This document shows positions 60,044 to 64,000 of a stretch of 64,000 bases of DNA, piece by piece. The notes under the pieces are model-generated. The model was not told the DNA's origin. It did not search any database and saw only the letters and a list, made by a program, of their open reading frames with translations. The stretch is from Beroe forskalii (taxonomy: Eukaryota > Ctenophora > Nuda > Beroida > Beroidae): positions 1 through 64,000 of the forward strand of contig WFMF01000490.1 of NCBI GenBank assembly GCA_011033025.1. Reading direction: 5' to 3'. Position 1 is the first letter of the stretch; each line of letters starts with the position of its first letter. The translations under genes and the position numbers were made by a program.

Positions 60044-60364
60044 CTTATCGGGCATAGATCAGAGCAGCAACGCCAAGGGCCCCATGGTAGCGCCAGTGCG
60101 CCACGTTGACGCCAGGGCAGTGCCATGGTGTAAGCCACGAGGACGCCACTGCGGCGCCACGACTTAGCCATGAAGACGCCATGGCTTCACAGTGGCACTG
60201 CTGACTGCCGTGATGTCACCGTGGCGCTGCCGTCGCGCCCTCATGGCTTCATCGTTGCCCAGTAGCTGCGTCCTCGTGGCTTCACCATGGCACTGCCCTG
60301 GCGGCACTGCGGTGCCGCCCTCGTGGCGTCGCAGTTCCATGTTTTGATCCATGCCCGAAATATC
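60044..60364. mobile_element. GC-rich foldback element
   Basis: Outer arms ATCGGGCATAGATCA and the matching TGATCCATGCCCGA; inner arms CGCCAGGGCAGTGCCATGGT (60,111) and ACCATGGCACTGCCCTGGCG (about 60,281) are exact reverse complements. No coding potential. Confidence 0.75.
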
Positions 60365-60399
60365 TGTTAAGTTATCATTTTTACCTTCTAGATGAACTT

Positions 60400-60535
60400 C
60401 GAGATGAATTCGTTGAACTCCGTTGAACTGCGTTGAACTCCGTTGAACTGCGTTGATTCAACGCAGTTCAACGGAGTTCAACGCAGTTCAACGTTGAACT
60501 CCGTTGAACTCCGTTGACCTGGAGTCCGCGAGATG
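60400..60535. repeat. GTTGAACTCC / GGAGTTCAAC inverted tandem array
   Basis: Direct copies of GTTGAACTCC or GTTGAACTGC switch to their reverse complement near 60,455 and back again near 60,493. Confidence 0.85.
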
Positions 60536-60537
60536 AA

Positions 60538-60805
60538 CTTCCTAGTTCATATGAATTCAAGGCGAACTGGAATGCATATGAGTTCATATGAATTCATATG
60601 CATCTCAGTTCACTAAATTTTGGTGAACTAGTTCATCCGTGTTTAATGAATTCATATGAATTCATATGAAGTTCATATGAACTTGGTGGAGTTCATATGA
60701 AGTTCATTCATATAAAAATTTATTGAACTGGTAAACGCATTCATATGAACTCATATGAATTCATATGAATTCATATGAAGTGCGCGGCGACTTCATATGA
60801 ACTGC
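60538..60805. repeat. ATGAATTCAT / CATATG palindromic word array
   Basis: Dense irregular repetition of the self-complementary words ATGAATTCAT and CATATG, with interspersed GAACT. Confidence 0.85.
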
Positions 60806-61049
60806 AGTTCACCCAGTATATAGCCCTAAATTGAGTCAGGTTAATACTTACATTGAATAGATAGAAGAGTTATCACGTGGTCATTTGTACAGTAAAGTCG
60901 ATTAGAATACGACATGACGACTACCAATCACACTTAATTCTTGATGCATACTGTATAAAGTGATGAAGGATTAGCACTGAAGTACTACATTGTCTACACT
61001 ACTGTACTGTACAAATGTCCAGTATCCTTCTATTCAATGTAAGTCTTGG

Positions 61050-61175
61050 GTGGGCGACATCTCATCTCACGACATTTCATCTCAGGACACTTCATCCCCT
61101 GTCATGACCCAAACCATAACCCTTACCTTTGCATAGATGAAGTGTCGTGAGATGAAATGACTGTTCCCCCATTTG
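61050..61175. repeat. Short inverted repeat with GATGAAATGTCGTGAGATG arms
   Basis: CATCTCACGACATTTCATC on the left and GATGAAGTGTCGTGAGATG on the right, about 80 bases apart. A related half-site occurs at 12,847. Confidence 0.6.
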
Positions 61176-61209
61176 GTAACATAGACCAAAGTTTCTAACC
61201 CAGCTAGTA

Positions 61210-61880
61210 TTAGGCAACACTCAGTCTCCATTAGAATCCACTCAGCCTCCACGAGCCTTCACTAGCCTCCACTCAGCCTCCACTAGGCTCCACTCAGCCT
61301 CCACTTAGCCTCCACTCAGCCTCCACTCGGCGTCCACTCAGCCTCCACTCAGCCTCCATGACTAGCTTCCATTAGGGGCCATCCAGAAATGAGCTCATCA
61401 CATGGGTATGCATGTATGTATGTTTTGGAAATGATAAGGTTGTGATGAGGTAGTATGTATGTAGGTTTGCAAAATGATGAGCTCATCACCTACAGGAAAA
61501 TTTTGACATCAACCACTCGTTGTAAAATTGGACCATACCGATAAACTAAATGTAGCACGGGACCATTTTCAATTTTGAATAAATAAGTTAGATGATCTAA
61601 CCAAAATTAAAGTTGTGACGCCACTTCAGCCTTTCAAATTGAATGAGTTACGTAACAATCATAAATCTTGAAATGATGAGATGAGGTTGGGGTATGTATG
61701 TATCTTTTCCAAATGATGAGGTATTATGTATGTATGTTCAAAAAAGGCTGATTTTTGATGAGCTCATTTCTGGATGGCCCCTTAGAATCCACTCAGGCTC
61801 CACGAGGCTCCACTTAGCCTCCACTTAGCCTCCACTTAGCCTCCACTAACCTCCACTAGCCTCCATGGAGGCTAATGGAG
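61210..61880. repeat. CCTCCACTCAG minisatellite split by a MITE
   Basis: Eleven-base units (CCTCCACTCAG, CCTCCACTTAG) at 61,210-61,370 resume at about 61,790-61,880 on the other side of the element at 61,375-61,781. Confidence 0.85.
61375..61781. mobile_element. MITE with TIR GGGGCCATCCAGAAATGAGC and TTA target duplication
   Basis: The terminal inverted repeats are at least 24 bp and TTA is present at both outer edges. A three-base TTA/TAA duplication is typical of PIF/Harbinger elements; family assignment is inferred from that alone. Confidence 0.85.
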
Positions 61881-62124
61881 GCTAATTTTTGGTGGTGTTC
61901 CTGTAGTACCATTTTGCCGCTTAGCCAAGTTTAGAAGTTTATAAGCAAGTTACCGAAAAATATATGAAAAAGAACAAAAGATGACCAATTCTGAGTAGAT
62001 TTTCCCCTAAATGTGGTTAAAATTTTCAGAATCGTTCACACGGGGAGGGTATTTTTAAATTTTACCTGGCCCTGACTTTTTCCTTGAAAATTGCTATCGT
62101 CTCCCCCCCCCCCCCCCCGCTTAT

Positions 62125-62733
62125 TACCTTATCGGACATAATTATCACGGACATTACATTCACGCTGAGCACATCAGCGTGAATATTAATGTCCGTGAAA
62201 ATTTTTTCCGTGATACTAATGCCCGTCATTTTCAGGTCCGTGAAAATTAAGTTCGGTATTTCCTCATAAAATTTCTATGGTAGAGACGCAAAATTTCTGA
62301 CTTCATCTCTTTAAATGCACAAAGAATAAAATTTTAAAGGAAATTATACTGTTTTTCCATTCTTAGTACCTGCAATATTTATATAGAAATTTATCATATT
62401 AATTTACAAAAAATATTGAAAAACTCTTCAATTCAAGTATTCGAATCGTGGAAGAAAATGGGAAAAATCGCACTATAATTTTGACACCATTTCTCCATAA
62501 AGTGGCTGAAAATGGGAAAAATCGACCATAATTTTGAACAAAGTTTTCTTTTTGAACTTTTGAAATGAGCCGATAATTTTGAAGTTTTCAAATCGTGGAA
62601 GAAAATGGGAAAAATCGAGCCGATAATTTTGAAGTTTTCTTGAAATTTGAAATGGCTGGATCGAGCGGGAACATTAATGTCCGTGAAGTTTTAGGTCCGT
62701 GAAACTAAAGTGATAATTATGTCCGATAAGGTA
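62125..62733. mobile_element. MITE with TIR CCTTATCGGACATAATTATC, TA at both ends
   Basis: Terminal inverted repeats of about 22 bp; inside, TCCGTGA and CATTAATGTCCGTGAA motifs recur in both orientations. No ORF. Its CCTTA ends resemble those of the MITEs at 46,697 and 55,165. Confidence 0.82.
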
Positions 62734-62739
62734 GCTACT

Positions 62740-63530
62740 GAAGAGTATATACTTACATTCGCGCGTTAAAATTAAATCAAGAACGTTGGAGAGGAAAATA
62801 ATGTATGTGTCCCATATAACTCTGGCTGAGTGACCTCACAGACCTAAACGTCAATCTTTTTGTATCCTAAACCTAATTATTGCCCTAACCAAAACCCTGA
62901 CCTTTATCCTTACTTTAAACCTTACAAATCCTGACCCTAATCCTGGCCCTAACCCTAAGCCTTAAGGCTTAAAGCGCTAGATGCGCTTAACTTTATTTTT
63001 CTGAGTGACGTCATTATCATAGATAATGAAGGCTCTGGAATTATATGGAACACTAGCCGAAAATAAAGCGCCTGCAAAAAGAGGCAACGGGGCAAACAAG
63101 AATTCCGCCGGCAGGCGCAATTCTTGTTTACATTTTTCTAGTTATCTGACTTAGATCTCATATCACTCAGATCTTATATAGTTATATCGCTCAGATCTCT
63201 TATCTGACTATCTCTTACCTTAGTTACTTGCTATCAGGCTCCAAAAGGACGATCATTTTTCCATCGACAACGGAAGCACCCACTCGATTACTTAACCCTG
63301 GAAATTGGATGGTCCAGCAACTGATGCCACAACCAAGTCACGTGATCGGACAAACTGGTAATGCTAAATATTGAAATTGCGTGATCAGACAAATTTACTC
63401 GCGTGATGAAACTGAGGTATATGCCTACAAACTTACGTCAACGTGATAAACAAACTTGCGAGATCAGACAAACTTGCGTGATATTATACCGTTCCAGCAC
63501 TTACTTGTACAATGTAAAATGTGTGTAATA
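62740..63530. other. No gene seen; degenerate CCCTAA-like stretch
   Basis: 62,880-62,970 contains scattered CCCTAA, CCTAAAC and CCCTGACC words. The rest is unremarkable AT-rich sequence. Confidence 0.4.
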
Positions 63531-63536
63531 TTTTTC

Positions 63537-63807
63537 CCAAAACCAAGAAGGATTTGGTTGTGATGGTCCGCGGCGGTGTTAAAGCGTTCTTTATTGAAAA
63601 ATCCATGATATGAGAAAGAACGCGACGGTCAAAACCGCCGCAACGTCACTTTTTTGAGCCATCCGGCGTCAGTTATGGTTCAAAAAGCGAAGTTGCGGCA
63701 GTTTCAACCGTCGCGCTCCCTCTCATATCATGGATTTTTCAATGAAGAACGCTTTAACACCGCCGCGGACCATCGCAACCAAATCCTTTTTGGTTTTGGG
63801 AAAAATA
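63537..63807. mobile_element. Near-perfect long hairpin element
   Basis: Arms of about 130 bp (beginning CCAAAACCAAGAAGGATTTG; ending CAAATCCTTTTTGGTTTTGG) separated by only a few bases. A short plus-strand ORF within it has no support. Confidence 0.88.
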
Positions 63808-64000
63808 TCATTCTTTTTTCAGTGTTCAATCCTATTGTGAAAATTCGAAGGATCACCGTAATAAATAGTAGGAATAGGATCAAAAGATAGGGTTGAAAAC
63901 GTCTATTCTAAGCCAAATTTTTTCCTGTTCCCAATCGCGTTTTTGTTTTACAAAAAGGCATTGAGAAAAGGTTAGCAGAGATCGCGTTTTTTGGGGGTTG

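Noticed and set aside
62880-62970. Possible internal telomeric repeats (CCCTAA)
   Set aside because: Only scattered, non-tandem matches; too weak to call.

Overview
The window looks like nuclear DNA of an invertebrate animal. It has split genes with mostly GT-AG introns of a few hundred bases, extracellular cysteine-rich and hemicentin/VWA7-type domains, many foldback (MITE-like) elements and several satellite families, with no bacterial operon structure. I cannot name the species. All family calls come from reading motifs; no database was searched.

The main feature is one very large minus-strand gene. I could follow at least 96 exons from 56,385 down to 7,725, about 11.6 kb of coding sequence or roughly 3,870 residues. 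Nearly every exon encodes cysteine modules of the GCC2/GCC3 (Ephrin_rec_like) type, with the repeated core C-P-x-G-x-[YF]-C. Exon phases agree across almost every join, which supports a single transcript. Neither end is in the window: the rightmost exon has a 3' splice site and the leftmost a 5' splice site. A second minus-strand gene (14,130-17,469; signal peptide plus a hemicentin/VWA7-like VWA domain; predicted 777 residues) lies inside one intron of the giant gene. A small plus-strand ORF at 33,224 with a signal peptide and five pentapeptide repeats lies in another intron.

Left to right: 1-7,688 is a satellite of about 22 monomers of about 350 bp, apparently inside an intron of the giant gene. 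7,725-13,159 holds the 3'-most exons seen. 14,130-17,469 is the nested VWA gene. 20,047-56,385 holds the rest of the giant gene with many intronic minisatellites and MITEs. 57,785-59,810 is a CpG-dense array built from the words GAGTC and GTC. 60,044-63,808 is a series of foldback elements and simple arrays with no gene I can support.

The most unusual aspect is how the giant gene's introns appear to be built. At least five places show short tandem arrays of a 5' splice site with the end of its exon, and others show arrays of 3' splice-site sequence. Four introns end in CG or TG instead of AG and carry a matching direct repeat at both boundaries, as if inserted or created by local duplication. 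One exon is split by a minisatellite flanked by a 19-bp direct repeat. Many exons are symmetric (phase 1-1), so variable exon use is possible, but that is inference.
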